Shown piece after piece: positions 25,877 to 34,558 of a DNA stretch of 59,068 bases. The notes below the pieces were generated by a model, which was given only the letters and a program-made list of their open reading frames with translations, did no database searches and was not told where the DNA came from. Source of the DNA: an uncultured Clostridia bacterium (GTDB lineage: Bacteria; Bacillota; Clostridia; Christensenellales; CAG-917); contig CANREO010000001.1 in the NCBI GenBank assembly GCA_947629635.1, positions 1-59,068 on the forward strand, read 5' to 3'. A program made the position numbers and the translations under genes. How positions within the stretch are numbered: position 1 is the first letter of the stretch; each line of letters starts with the position of its first letter.

Positions 25877-26835
25877 CAAGGCGAAGCAGCGTAGGATATA
25901 TATATTTTGCCGTCATGTTGATGGCGCTGCTTTTGCGTATATCCTCCGCGCTTGACGTATACTCCGCTTTGAATGTGGACCCCGATACGTTTTTTTCCTG
26001 TATAGTACAAATTCTGATATTCGGCGTAATGCCGCTCGCGCTCTATTATTTTGCCGTTGCTCGCAGAGAACAGACGGGGCTTGGGCGCATGTTTTCGGAT
26101 TTCGGGGTGCGGAAAATCGATGGAAAGGATTTCTTGCTTGCTGCGGCGATCGCCGTGTGTGCCATTGTCATCGCGTCAGGTTTTTCGTATGCTTGGCAGT
26201 TTGCGCTTCAATTGATTGGATTTACGCACGTCTCTTCGCCCACGGATTACGGTAGCATAGGCGTGCTCATACGTGAGATAGTCATTGTCGCGGTATTGCC
26301 CGCTACCTTTGAGGAGTTGTCCCACAGGGGATTGTTATATGCCGGATACAAGGAGAGCGGTTGGCGATTCGTCATAGTTTCGGCGTTGTTTTTCAGCCTT
26401 ATGCATCAAAATATCGTGCAGACCGGATATACTTTTATTGACGGGTTGGTCATAGCGCTTATGATGTATTATACGGGTTCGATTTTCCCCGGTATGATGT
26501 TGCATTTCACAAACAATTTTTATTCGGTTTTCACGGGCTATGTTGAGCAAAACGGCGGCCCTTTCAACTTCATAAATATCGTTGACGCATGGCTTTCGGA
26601 TACGTTGCCCGGGATAATAGTATCTATTGTAGCCTTTGTCGTTTGCGCCTGTCTTTTAGTGGTTTTTTTGCTTATGATGCGCCGTCGCGCCGTAAAATGC
26701 GGCAGACTTGCGCCCGAGCCGTTTTTTTCGCCCGAAGGGACGATGCCATTATATAAGGATATTCCGTTTTGGCTTACTGTAGCATTGGGTTTGGCGTGCG
26801 CGGCATTTTCTTTTGCGTGGGGGATGATAAGATGA
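25873..26835 (+). CDS. CPBP-family intramembrane metalloprotease (second of two)
   Basis: The 320-residue protein starts at the ATG at 25873, which overlaps the stop of the preceding CPBP gene. The signature is complete: ATFEELSHRGLLYAG, SLMHQNIVQTGY and MMLHFTNNFYSV. It is clearly related to its neighbour but diverged, so the pair arose by old duplication and may form a heterodimer. The end overlaps rlmH as ATGA. The longer frame starting at 25735 lies inside the previous gene and is rejected. Confidence 0.87.
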   Translation: MTRRSSVGYIYFAVMLMALLLRISSALDVYSALNVDPDTFFSCIVQILIFGVMPLALYYFAVARREQTGLGRMFSDFGVRKIDGKDFLLAAAIAVCAIVIASGFSYAWQFALQLIGFTHVSSPTDYGSIGVLIREIVIVAVLPATFEELSHRGLLYAGYKESGWRFVIVSALFFSLMHQNIVQTGYTFIDGLVIALMMYYTGSIFPGMMLHFTNNFYSVFTGYVEQNGGPFNFINIVDAWLSDTLPGIIVSIVAFVVCACLLVVFLLMMRRRAVKCGRLAPEPFFSPEGTMPLYKDIPFWLTVALGLACAAFSFAWGMIR

Positions 26836-27290
26836 AAATAAACATTATAGCCATAGGAAAAATAAAGGAAAAATATTTTTTCGACGCTATTGTCGAATAT
26901 TTGAAACGCTGTTCGAGATATGCCGATGTCAGAGTTACGGAACTTGAGGAGGCTCCGCCGTCAAAATCCCCTGCGGAGCAACGGCGGCTCGAAAGTAAAG
27001 AATTGACGCGACATGCGACAGGCTATACATTGGCTATGGATATGCGAGGCAAGGCCTTGTCAAGCGAGGAATTTGCGGCGCTTATTTCGACAAAATGTAC
27101 GGAGGGCATATCCGAGTTTTCCTTTCTTATAGGCGGTTCACACGGGCTGTCTGACGAGGCAAGGGAGAGTGCGGACGCAGTGATATCATTCGGCAAAGCG
27201 ACTTTTCCGCATCAACTCTTCAGAGTGATGCTTGCAGAACAGATATATAGGGCGCTGAGCATAAATGTCGGCGCGCCGTATCATAAATGA
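26832..27290 (+). CDS. rlmH: 23S rRNA (pseudouridine1915-N3)-methyltransferase RlmH
   Basis: This SPOUT-class methyltransferase acts on helix 69 of 23S rRNA in assembled ribosomes. The 152-residue length is typical. It starts MKINIIAIGKIKEKYF and has LESKELTRH, then LAMDMRGKALSSEEFA and the knot motif FLIGGSHGLSDE. It ends RALSINVGAPYHK, characteristic of the family. The start overlaps the preceding stop (ATGA). tadA follows seven bases later. Confidence 0.97.
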   Translation: MKINIIAIGKIKEKYFFDAIVEYLKRCSRYADVRVTELEEAPPSKSPAEQRRLESKELTRHATGYTLAMDMRGKALSSEEFAALISTKCTEGISEFSFLIGGSHGLSDEARESADAVISFGKATFPHQLFRVMLAEQIYRALSINVGAPYHK

Positions 27291-27297
27291 GGTGACA

Positions 27298-27792
27298 ATG
27301 TATCGCGAAGAGTTTATGAGAGAAGCGCTTAATGAGGCAAGGCTGTGCGCGTCGTTGGACGAAGTGCCCGTAGGGGCTGTCATCGTGAAGGACGGAAAGA
27401 TAGTAAGCAGGGCCGGCAACAGGAAGGAAAGTAAAAACAACGCCCTTTGTCATGCGGAACTTATTGCTATTGACGCCGCCTCCGCAGCGCTGGGCCATTG
27501 GTGGCTTGAAAATTGCGAGATGTACGTCACGTTGGAGCCCTGCCCCATGTGTGCCGGAGCAATGATAAACGCAAGGATAAAATCGCTGTATTTCGGCGCG
27601 TATGATAAAAAGGGCGGAGGTTGCGGATCCAAAATAGATGTGATGAAGACGGATCTGTTCAATCACAACATAAATGTAAGCGGCGGACATCTTGAAGAAG
27701 AATGCGGCAAGATATTGACCGAATTTTTTGAGAATAAGAGATCGCAAAAGAAACTTGAGAAGAGCAAGACAACAACAGAAAACGATGTTTAA
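27298..27792 (+). CDS. tadA: tRNA-specific adenosine-34 deaminase TadA
   Basis: The enzyme deaminates A34 of tRNA-Arg(ACG) to inosine. The 164-residue protein has the cytidine/deoxycytidylate deaminase fold: HAELIAIDAAS with the zinc His and catalytic Glu, and TLEPCPMCAGAMINARI with the two zinc Cys. ATG at 27298 follows GAGGTG. It ends the operon, with a hairpin terminator downstream. SRP RNA often follows tadA in Firmicutes but is not found here. Confidence 0.97.
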   Translation: MYREEFMREALNEARLCASLDEVPVGAVIVKDGKIVSRAGNRKESKNNALCHAELIAIDAASAALGHWWLENCEMYVTLEPCPMCAGAMINARIKSLYFGAYDKKGGGCGSKIDVMKTDLFNHNINVSGGHLEEECGKILTEFFENKRSQKKLEKSKTTTENDV

Positions 27793-27830
27793 ATCCACAA
27801 AAAATACGTATTAACATCTATATTGAAAAC

Positions 27831-27854
27831 AAAGACTGCTCGTGGCAGTCTTTT
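27831..27854. terminator. Bidirectional hairpin terminator
   Basis: A 9-bp stem (AAAGACTGC/GCAGTCTTT) with a 5-base loop has a T-rich tail on both strands. It can serve tadA and, from the other side, the small minus-strand gene ending at 27965. Confidence 0.8.
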
Positions 27855-27964
27855 CTAAAACTGAGATATATGTTTTATCAAGACGTCGCGAATCGAACGA
27901 GGGGGCGCCTTTTGCGAGTCATCCCGGGTATGAAAAAGTACTCAGGGTAAAGGTTTTTGCTTGC

Positions 27965-28123
27965 TCAAATAACGGCTTGCTGCGTTACGCCCGTTTCGGT
28001 GCCTGTGCTATATCCAAGTTCTTTAGGAGGTATTTCAAAAATACACGCTACTATAGACACTGCAAGCGATATGATTGTGGAAAGCACTATTGCAACTATT
28101 TTCTTTTTCTTATTATTGTCCAT
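27965..28123 (-). CDS. Small 52-aa single-TM protein
   Basis: The frame begins MDNNKKKKIVAIVLSTIISL, a lysine-rich head followed by one hydrophobic helix (about residues 9-30), then a short tail ending in TGVTQQAVI. The ATG at 28123 has GGGAG six bases upstream. It could be a signal-anchor or lipoprotein-like peptide (SIVACIF contains a Cys) or a small membrane regulator. It is divergent from the GlmU-like gene, and the hairpin at 27831 may terminate it. Homology is unknown; the ribosome binding site and strongly biased composition are the evidence. Confidence 0.5.
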   Translation of the reverse strand: MDNNKKKKIVAIVLSTIISLAVSIVACIFEIPPKELGYSTGTETGVTQQAVI

Positions 28124-28230
28124 AACATTCTCCCGATAAGTTATTGCCCACGCGAGATGTACGGCGCCCCCTGTCGATTTCAATATAACATCCGAAAACG
28201 GCCCGATCCAAATTTTTATGTCATAATTTT

Positions 28231-28261
28231 TTGCAAAACGGTGTGTGTTATGGAATATAGT
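28231..28261 (+). promoter_or_regulatory. Possible promoter of the GlmU-like gene
   Basis: TTGCAA and TATAGT are 19 bases apart; the -10 box ends six bases before the ATG at 28268. The spacing is longer than ideal. Confidence 0.35.
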
Positions 28262-28267
28262 GTAGGT

Positions 28268-29272
28268 ATGGAAAATTTATACGTGTCTTTTATGGAAACA
28301 AATTGCTCGCAACAAATGTTGTTGGGCAGAAGGGTACGCGATTTTGTGACGCGAGAGTTCGAGGGGCGTGACGGTGTCGGCATGGGAGATGTCAAAAATG
28401 ACGAAATTTGCGCCGTGCTGACGTTGGATATGCCGCTTATAAGTTATGACGACGTCATGAGATACGTCGGCCTGATGCGCATGAGACGCATAAAGAGGAT
28501 AGAGCTTGGCAGACAAGGCGAAGCATACATTTCAATAGGTAACGCGCCATCGGAAGGGATATTTGCGGAGGACGACGCTTTTTTGAAGATATCTGATGCA
28601 AAATCCTACAATATGGTGTATAATCTTTTGAGACAGAAGATATTGCGCGCTCATTTACGGCGAGGCGTAAATATCATCGACATCTCCACTTGCTTCGTAG
28701 ACGATACGGTGAGCCTAGAATCGGGGTCTACAATTATGCCTTTTTGCAGGTTGGAAGGCAACACTTCGGTGGCGCGAGGAGCGACTGTGAGCGCCTCTAC
28801 GATAATCGACGGCTTCGTGGGAGAGGGCGCGACCGTTGAGATGTCGTACATAGTGAGTTCTACGATCGGCTCGCACGCTACGGTAGGGCCATTTGCGCGC
28901 TTGAGAGAGGCGACTGTCGGCGAAGGCTGCCGCGTGGGCGACTTTGTGGAAATAAAAGCGTCCGAGCTCGGAAGAGGCGTCAAGGCGGCGCATTTGGCGT
29001 ATATCGGCGACGCTACCGTAGGCGAGGGAACAAACGTAGGTTGCGGCACTGTATTCTGCAATTATGACGGGCATTTTAAGCACCGTACGGAGGTAGGAAG
29101 AGGCTGCTTTATAGGCGCCAACAGCAATCTTATCGCGCCGCTGAAAGTGGGCGCGGACGCTTTTATTGCGGCAGGCACCACCGTCACAAAGGACGTCGCG
29201 GACGGGTCCTTTACGATAGGGCGAGTGCGACAGGATACGAAAATAAAAGGCGGCGAACGCCTCAAGGAGTGA
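28268..29272 (+). CDS. glmU: GlmU-like protein lacking the nucleotidyltransferase core
   Basis: The 334-residue protein keeps the C-terminal left-handed beta-helix acetyltransferase of GlmU: ATVGPFARLREATVGEG, then VEIKAS, KAAHLAYIGDA with the catalytic His, VFCNYDG and AAGTTVTKDVADG. The linker ILRAHLRRGVNIIDIS matches GlmU. Before it only about 110 residues remain, with a trace of the usual fold (LTLDMPLIS). The LAAGxGTRM nucleotide-binding motif is absent. It should acetylate glucosamine-1-phosphate, but UDP-GlcNAc formation would need another enzyme. pth and mfd follow as in other Firmicutes, so this is the normal glmU site. ATG at 28250 is an alternative start; upstream in-frame sequence is not GlmU-like. 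Confidence 0.8.
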   Translation: MENLYVSFMETNCSQQMLLGRRVRDFVTREFEGRDGVGMGDVKNDEICAVLTLDMPLISYDDVMRYVGLMRMRRIKRIELGRQGEAYISIGNAPSEGIFAEDDAFLKISDAKSYNMVYNLLRQKILRAHLRRGVNIIDISTCFVDDTVSLESGSTIMPFCRLEGNTSVARGATVSASTIIDGFVGEGATVEMSYIVSSTIGSHATVGPFARLREATVGEGCRVGDFVEIKASELGRGVKAAHLAYIGDATVGEGTNVGCGTVFCNYDGHFKHRTEVGRGCFIGANSNLIAPLKVGADAFIAAGTTVTKDVADGSFTIGRVRQDTKIKGGERLKE

Positions 29273-29274
29273 GT

Positions 29275-29841
29275 ATGATACTCATAGTCGGCTTGGGCAA
29301 TCCGGGCATGAAGTACAAAAATACATATCACAATCTCGGCTTTATGGCGATTGACGCTTTGGCAAAAAAGTTGGGCGTAAGATTTACGTCGGAGATGTGC
29401 GATGCGCGAATCGCAAAGGGGAAGACTTTTACGCTTGCCAAACCGCAGACTTTTATGAACGCAAGTGGCGTTGCGGTCGCGGCGCTTGTAAAAAAGCTTT
29501 CCATCGATCCGACGAGTGAGCTTATCGTATGTTACGACGACGTTGACCTGCATTTCGGAAAATTGCGTATGCGCAAAGAGGGCAGCGCCGGTACGCACAA
29601 CGGCATGCGCGACATCGTTGCGAAGTTGGGCACTCGGCAATTCGGCAGGTTGCGCATAGGCTCTTGCACTCCCGAACTCGAAGAGGGGCGCATTGCTTTG
29701 ATCGACTTTGTATTGTCCAAGGTCGAATTCGATTTGAGACCCGAACTTGAAAAAACTATCGACGCCGCAAGCGACGCGCTTAAAGAACTTGCAGAGGGCA
29801 AAGATTTTGCAAGAGTACAAGAAAGAGTAAACAGGGATTGA
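29275..29841 (+). CDS. pth: Peptidyl-tRNA hydrolase
   Basis: The enzyme releases peptides from stalled peptidyl-tRNA. The 188-residue protein starts MILIVGLGNPGMKYKNTYHN, with the catalytic His in YHNLGF. It has LAKPQTFMNASGVAVAAL and YDDVDLHFGKLRMRKEGSAG, all family signatures. AAGGAG lies five bases before the ATG at 29275, which is preferred over the GTG at 29269. It starts two bases after the GlmU-like gene and four bases before mfd. Confidence 0.97.
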   Translation: MILIVGLGNPGMKYKNTYHNLGFMAIDALAKKLGVRFTSEMCDARIAKGKTFTLAKPQTFMNASGVAVAALVKKLSIDPTSELIVCYDDVDLHFGKLRMRKEGSAGTHNGMRDIVAKLGTRQFGRLRIGSCTPELEEGRIALIDFVLSKVEFDLRPELEKTIDAASDALKELAEGKDFARVQERVNRD

Positions 29842-29844
29842 TCG

Positions 29845-32800
29845 GTGAAAACCCCCGAATCTTTGAAATTGAAAAATTTGGGCGAGAAACTGTCCTATTT
29901 GGACGGCCTGTCGCAAAAAAAGCCTACTGACGCTCGTCTGTCGGCCGTAAGCGTTTTGCGCGTGACGGAAGGCGCCAAAGACCATATTCTCGCACAACTG
30001 CCATGCAGGCGGCTTGTGGTCACGGCCGATCCGCTTGCGGCGCGCAGCCTCGTCAGAAAGCTGGAGGGATGGGGAGTCAAAGCGAGTGTTTTGCCGCATA
30101 GAGACGACATGCTTATGGCGCACAAGATCTTCTCGCGCTCTACGATGCACGAGAGAGCGCAGACGCTTGCGCTTGCCGCGGCAAACGAAGCGGAAGTCAT
30201 AGTGACAAGCGCGGACAGCCTTTTGCAGCGTTTTCCGTCAAGGAGACTCGTGGCAAGATTTTCCGTAAGGCTTAAAAAAGAAGATGTCATAGCGCCGTCC
30301 GATCTTTCGAAAAAACTGGTTTCGGCCGGATATATAAGGCAAGACATGGTCGCGGAAATCGGTGATTTTGCTCTTCGCGGCGACATATTGGACATTTATT
30401 CTCCCGATAAACGAGTTTACAGAATAAATTTTTTCGATGAGTTGATAGAGAATATCAAAATCATAGACATCGACTCTATGATGCCTATCGGTGAGATAAA
30501 CGATATTTTACTCGCGCCGATGAGCGACATTTTGCTCGACGAAAAAGGCTTCGAAGAGGCAAACGAAGCAATTGGCATGCATATAAACGCCAAACATGCG
30601 CCCGAATGTAAGAGTGAACTTTCCGTGGGCGCGATAGACGCTTCCAACGTATGGGTGACGCCGTTTATAGCCTCTTGTACGCAGACCATATTGGAATTTC
30701 TGAAAGACGGCGAACCTTTTATTGTCGTATTTGACGAACCGAAAGTAGTTTGGGAAAAGTTGAATATTCTGAAAAGAGAGTTTGACGGGAGAGTGAGATC
30801 TTTGCTCGACGCAAGCGAAATATTGCCAATGCATGCCGACGCGTGCATATCTTTGAACGAACTTAGCAGACAGTTGCTCGGCGTACGCAAATTCAGTTTT
30901 TCTTCATTGAGTTTGGGAAATCCAATTTTCGAACCGAAATATACGGTCGAACCGATATGTAAACCGGTATCCAAGTATTATCTCGATCCTCAGAGCATAT
31001 TCGTGGATCTGAAGACATTTCTCGCAAACGGCATGCGAATCATTTTCGCATGCGGTTCCAAAGAGCGTGCCATGGGTATTGCGGAAAGTTTGCGACAAAA
31101 CGACGTCTATGCTCAATACAGCGAGGACGGCGACTGCATCGACGGCGTGACGGTGACTCCGTTAAAAATAGAAACGGGCGTCATATATCCTTCCGCAAAA
31201 CTTGTGCTTATAGGCACGGCCGAGTGTATAGGCAAACAACATGCTAAGAGCGTCGGCTCGGGGCTGAACGACAAAAAATTCACCGCTCCCAAGGCCGGGG
31301 ACTACGTTGTGCATCGCGTGCATGGCGTGGGGCTTTGCGAAGGCACCGTCATCATGCGTACGGGCGATTTTGACAGAGAATATATCGTGCTGAAATATCG
31401 TGACGGCGATACGCTTTACGTAGCCACCGATCAAATGAGCAATTTGCAAAAGTTTGTCGGTGAAGAGCATCCTGCGCTCAACAAACTCGGCGGCAAAGAG
31501 TTTGAGCGCGAGAAGGAAAAAGTTCGCGCCTCCGTGCGCAAACTCGCCGTAAATTTGATAGATTTGTACGCCAAGCGCGAAAAACAGAGCGGATTTAAGT
31601 ATAGCGAAGATACTGTGTGGCAAAAAGAGTTCGAAGACGCGTTCGAATATGAGGAAACGGCGGATCAGCTGAAGGCCATAGATGACGTCAAGCGCGATAT
31701 GGAACAGGGCAGAATAATGGACAGGCTGCTCGTCGGCGACGTGGGCTTCGGCAAGACGGAAGTGGCGTTTCGCGCCATGTTTAAAACGGTATTGGACAAT
31801 AAACAGGCGGTTTTGCTTGCGCCTACGACAATACTTGCAAAACAACATTTCGAAAATCTGCAACGTCGTCTCAAGCCGTTCGGCATAAAGTGCGGTCTGC
31901 TGACAAGGCTTCAGTCTGCTAAGGAAAATTCCGAGTTGATTGCCGGGCTTAAGGAGGGCAGCGTACATATGGCGGTCGCGACCCACAAAGTGCTCGGCGA
32001 TAAGGTGGAATTCAAAGATCTGGGACTTTTGGTGCTTGACGAGGAGCAGCGCTTCGGAGTTGAACATAAGGAAAAACTCAAAGAGAAATATCCACTCGTA
32101 AATGTGCTTACGCTGTCCGCGACGCCCATTCCGCGGACGCTGAATATGTCTCTTTCGGGTATAAGAGATATATCTATGCTGGAAACGCCGCCGGAGGGGA
32201 GACTCCCCGTGCAGACCTATGTAATAGTGTATAGCGACGCGCTCTGCGAGGACGCAGTCAACAGGGAGTTGTCCAGGGGCGGACAGACTCTTGTGCTTAT
32301 AAACGATATTCAAAGGTTGGACAACTTCGCCGAGAGGCTTCGAACTCTATGTCCGCAGGCGAAGATCGTGACTGCGCACGGACAATTGCCGTCGCATATT
32401 CTCGAGAGGCGCATAGGCGATTTCTATGCTAAAAAATACGATGTTTTGGTGTCAACGACGATAATAGAAAATGGCATAGATTTGCCCGACGCAAATACGC
32501 TTATAGTCATTGACAGCGAAAGATTCGGATTGTCGCAACTTTATCAGTTGAGGGGGCGCGTAGGCAGAAGGGGCACTCTTGCCCACGCTTACTTTACCGT
32601 CCCCGAAAACGGAATACTCAGCACTACGGCGGATAAACGTCTCAAAACTCTCCTTGATAATACGGAAATAGGCAGCGGCTTTCGAGTGGCGCTGTCGGAC
32701 CTCTCTATAAGAGGCGCCGGGACATTGCTTGGCGCAGAGCAGAGCGGACATATAGAAAAAGTGGGTTACGAGATGTATCTAGAATTGCTCGAAGAGGCGG

Positions 32801-33273
32801 TGCAAGAAATAAAGACCGGCGTCGCCGGCAAGCCCGTGAGGGATGTCGAGATGAAAGTAGATGCCGCCGCGTACATCAGAGAAGGTTATGTCAGCATGCG
32901 CGACAAACTCAGGGTATACAAGCAAATTGCGTCGGTCTCGGGCGAAACTTCAAGAAGCAATTTGTTAAAAGAACTTGCCGAGGTCTACGGACCCGTGGAT
33001 GTTCCGCTTGAAAATTTAATAAATATTGCCATGCTCAAAAATTTTGCCGCGAACTACGGTGTCTCGCGCATAGTCATAAATAAAAACGGAGCCGTAGCGA
33101 ACTTTTATGAGGCGGACGCATTTTCAAACGAGCCGCTGATGAGAGCAATTGCGGAGCATGGCGACAAGGTCATGCTTACCAACACTATTCCGCCGTCTCT
33201 CATCTTCGAAGTGACGGGGCAGAGCGCCGAACAAAGGATAAAAACGATGTTGGACTTTTTCGCTTCGATTTGA
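29845..33273 (+). CDS. mfd: Transcription-repair coupling factor Mfd
   Basis: This DNA translocase removes stalled RNA polymerase and recruits UvrA. The 1,142-residue length is normal. The N-terminal UvrB-like region is followed by the polymerase-interacting domain (AGDYVVHRVHGVGLCEGT, near residue 485). The helicase core has Walker A LVGDVGFGKTEVAFRA, the DEEQ box LVLDEEQRFG and TLSATPIPRTLNM. Motif VI lies in LRGRVGRRG, and the TRCF C-terminal domain follows. Translation starts at GTG with AGGGA upstream, three bases after pth. In Firmicutes fin or spoVT often intervene or follow; they are absent here. Confidence 0.97.
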   Translation: MKTPESLKLKNLGEKLSYLDGLSQKKPTDARLSAVSVLRVTEGAKDHILAQLPCRRLVVTADPLAARSLVRKLEGWGVKASVLPHRDDMLMAHKIFSRSTMHERAQTLALAAANEAEVIVTSADSLLQRFPSRRLVARFSVRLKKEDVIAPSDLSKKLVSAGYIRQDMVAEIGDFALRGDILDIYSPDKRVYRINFFDELIENIKIIDIDSMMPIGEINDILLAPMSDILLDEKGFEEANEAIGMHINAKHAPECKSELSVGAIDASNVWVTPFIASCTQTILEFLKDGEPFIVVFDEPKVVWEKLNILKREFDGRVRSLLDASEILPMHADACISLNELSRQLLGVRKFSFSSLSLGNPIFEPKYTVEPICKPVSKYYLDPQSIFVDLKTFLANGMRIIFACGSKERAMGIAESLRQNDVYAQYSEDGDCIDGVTVTPLKIETGVIYPSAKLVLIGTAECIGKQHAKSVGSGLNDKKFTAPKAGDYVVHRVHGVGLCEGTVIMRTGDFDREYIVLKYRDGDTLYVATDQMSNLQKFVGEEHPALNKLGGKEFEREKEKVRASVRKLAVNLIDLYAKREKQSGFKYSEDTVWQKEFEDAFEYEETADQLKAIDDVKRDMEQGRIMDRLLVGDVGFGKTEVAFRAMFKTVLDNKQAVLLAPTTILAKQHFENLQRRLKPFGIKCGLLTRLQSAKENSELIAGLKEGSVHMAVATHKVLGDKVEFKDLGLLVLDEEQRFGVEHKEKLKEKYPLVNVLTLSATPIPRTLNMSLSGIRDISMLETPPEGRLPVQTYVIVYSDALCEDAVNRELSRGGQTLVLINDIQRLDNFAERLRTLCPQAKIVTAHGQLPSHILERRIGDFYAKKYDVLVSTTIIENGIDLPDANTLIVIDSERFGLSQLYQLRGRVGRRGTLAHAYFTVPENGILSTTADKRLKTLLDNTEIGSGFRVALSDLSIRGAGTLLGAEQSGHIEKVGYEMYLELLEEAVQEIKTGVAGKPVRDVEMKVDAAAYIREGYVSMRDKLRVYKQIASVSGETSRSNLLKELAEVYGPVDVPLENLINIAMLKNFAANYGVSRIVINKNGAVANFYEADAFSNEPLMRAIAEHGDKVMLTNTIPPSLIFEVTGQSAEQRIKTMLDFFASI

Positions 33274-33346
33274 AGATATTGTCACTACTGACGCTTTAAA
33301 TAACCAATTCTATATTTTAATATGCATTTATTGAGTTTATATATGT

Positions 33347-33370
33347 AAGGCTCCGCTTTCGCGGAGCCTT
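33347..33370. terminator. Hairpin between convergent mfd and collagen-like genes
   Basis: A perfect 10-bp stem (AAGGCTCCGC/GCGGAGCCTT) with a TTTC loop has no clear U-tract on either side. It is placed where a shared terminator is expected. Confidence 0.6.
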
Positions 33371-33373
33371 GAT

Positions 33374-34399
33374 TCATGCAATTCTGACTACAGTCAAATA
33401 TGCGTCCGAAAGCGTCACTGCCTGTGCGGTAGCGTTGTATATCGACAGAGGCGTTGAGACTGCGGCTGTATAAAGTACGGTCTTGCTCACGTTTCCGAAA
33501 GTATCTGCGCCGGCTTCGTCGGTGATCGTTGCGCCGTCTACGCCCACCCCTTCTGCGTATAGTTGAACCGATAGGCTGTTTCCGGTTGCATTTACGCCCG
33601 ACGCGCCGTAGCTTACCAGATAAGTGCCTGCCGGCACGGTGATCTCATTTGTGGCGAAGGTGACTCCTGTGCCGGTCGGAGACGCGGTTTCGACAAGAGG
33701 GATTATACTTGTTGCGCCAACCGTCTGCGTGCCGTTTGCGGCATACATCGAGTCTGTAGTGACTGGTGCCGGGATCCCGAAAGCGAAGTCGAAGACCTGT
33801 GCGGTCGCGGGACCGCTTGCAGTGACCGTCACCGTCGGTTCCGCACCCACGGCCAACTCGTCGATGGTTGCGGTGGGCTCGCCGAATCCTGCGGCGGCTC
33901 CGTCTGCGCCGGCGGGACCTGTAGGCCCTACTGCGCCTTGAGGAATGCCGAATTCAAACGAGAATATTTTTGCGGTGTCGGGTCCCGTTGCCGTCACCGT
34001 TGCAGTTGCCGCGGAACCGCTTGCAAGAGTTGTGGCGGTCGCCGTGGGAGTGCCGAATCCGGCTGCCGCGCCGTCAACGCCGTTTGCGCCGGCCGGACCC
34101 TGAGGTCCCGTCGCGCCCGTTGCGCCTTGAGGTCCCGTTGCGCCGGGAACGCCTTGAGGGCCTTGAGGACCGACTGCTCCTTGCGGACCGATAGGACCCA
34201 TCGGCCCCTGCGGACCTACCGGACCTTGTGGGCCGGGGATATAGGCTGTATTTAGACGGTTGCATCCGCATCCGTTCTGATTGTAACCTATATAGCCGAA
34301 ATTGCCGGACATGCCGTTGCCCATATTTATTGCGCTTTGATAGTTAGGATAGGGGAAATTTTGCGAGTTGCCCCGATTGCAGCAAGAATTAAAAAACAT
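33374..34399 (-). CDS. Collagen-like BclA-type surface protein
   Basis: The 341-residue protein has a Cys/Gly/Asn-rich head (CC at 6-7, CGC at 44-46) and then about 18 Gly-X-Y triplets from residue 56 (GPQGPVGPQGPMGP onward). Two copies of an about 45-residue module follow (AAGFGxPTATxxxLA to FGIP), separated by a short second Gly-X-Y run. The C-terminal domain resembles the jelly-roll of BclA/C1q-TNF-like proteins (ITVPAGTYLVSYGASG and AYLTVVRIA at the end). Family members form trimeric filaments, often on the exosporium of spores. There is no signal peptide, which fits mother-cell synthesis. GGAGG precedes the ATG. The spore location is inferred. Confidence 0.85.
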   Translation of the reverse strand: MFFNSCCNRGNSQNFPYPNYQSAINMGNGMSGNFGYIGYNQNGCGCNRLNTAYIPGPQGPVGPQGPMGPIGPQGAVGPQGPQGVPGATGPQGATGATGPQGPAGANGVDGAAAGFGTPTATATTLASGSAATATVTATGPDTAKIFSFEFGIPQGAVGPTGPAGADGAAAGFGEPTATIDELAVGAEPTVTVTASGPATAQVFDFAFGIPAPVTTDSMYAANGTQTVGATSIIPLVETASPTGTGVTFATNEITVPAGTYLVSYGASGVNATGNSLSVQLYAEGVGVDGATITDEAGADTFGNVSKTVLYTAAVSTPLSIYNATAQAVTLSDAYLTVVRIA

Positions 34400-34558
34400 A
34401 GATAACCTCCGATTTTTTATGTACCCGTTTACAACCGGAGATTTATGTTATATACTATTCACAATAAAAAATTTGCGTGCACGGGTGTGCAGAGATAAAA
34501 GTTGTAACCTTTTGCGCACTGAAAAGTTTATATAGTGAAATTTGTAAGGAGAGGGCAT

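Noticed and set aside
27860..27960. tRNA- or SRP-RNA-like signal (GTTCGATTC-like sequence after tadA)
   Set aside because: The flanking bases do not form a T-stem, there is no acceptor stem or CCA context, and the GGAAGGAAGCA-type SRP tetraloop region is absent.
27842..28267. In-frame N-terminal extension of the GlmU-like protein
   Set aside because: The sequence has no GlmU similarity, crosses the tadA terminator and the small minus-strand gene, and lacks the nucleotide-binding motif that would justify it.
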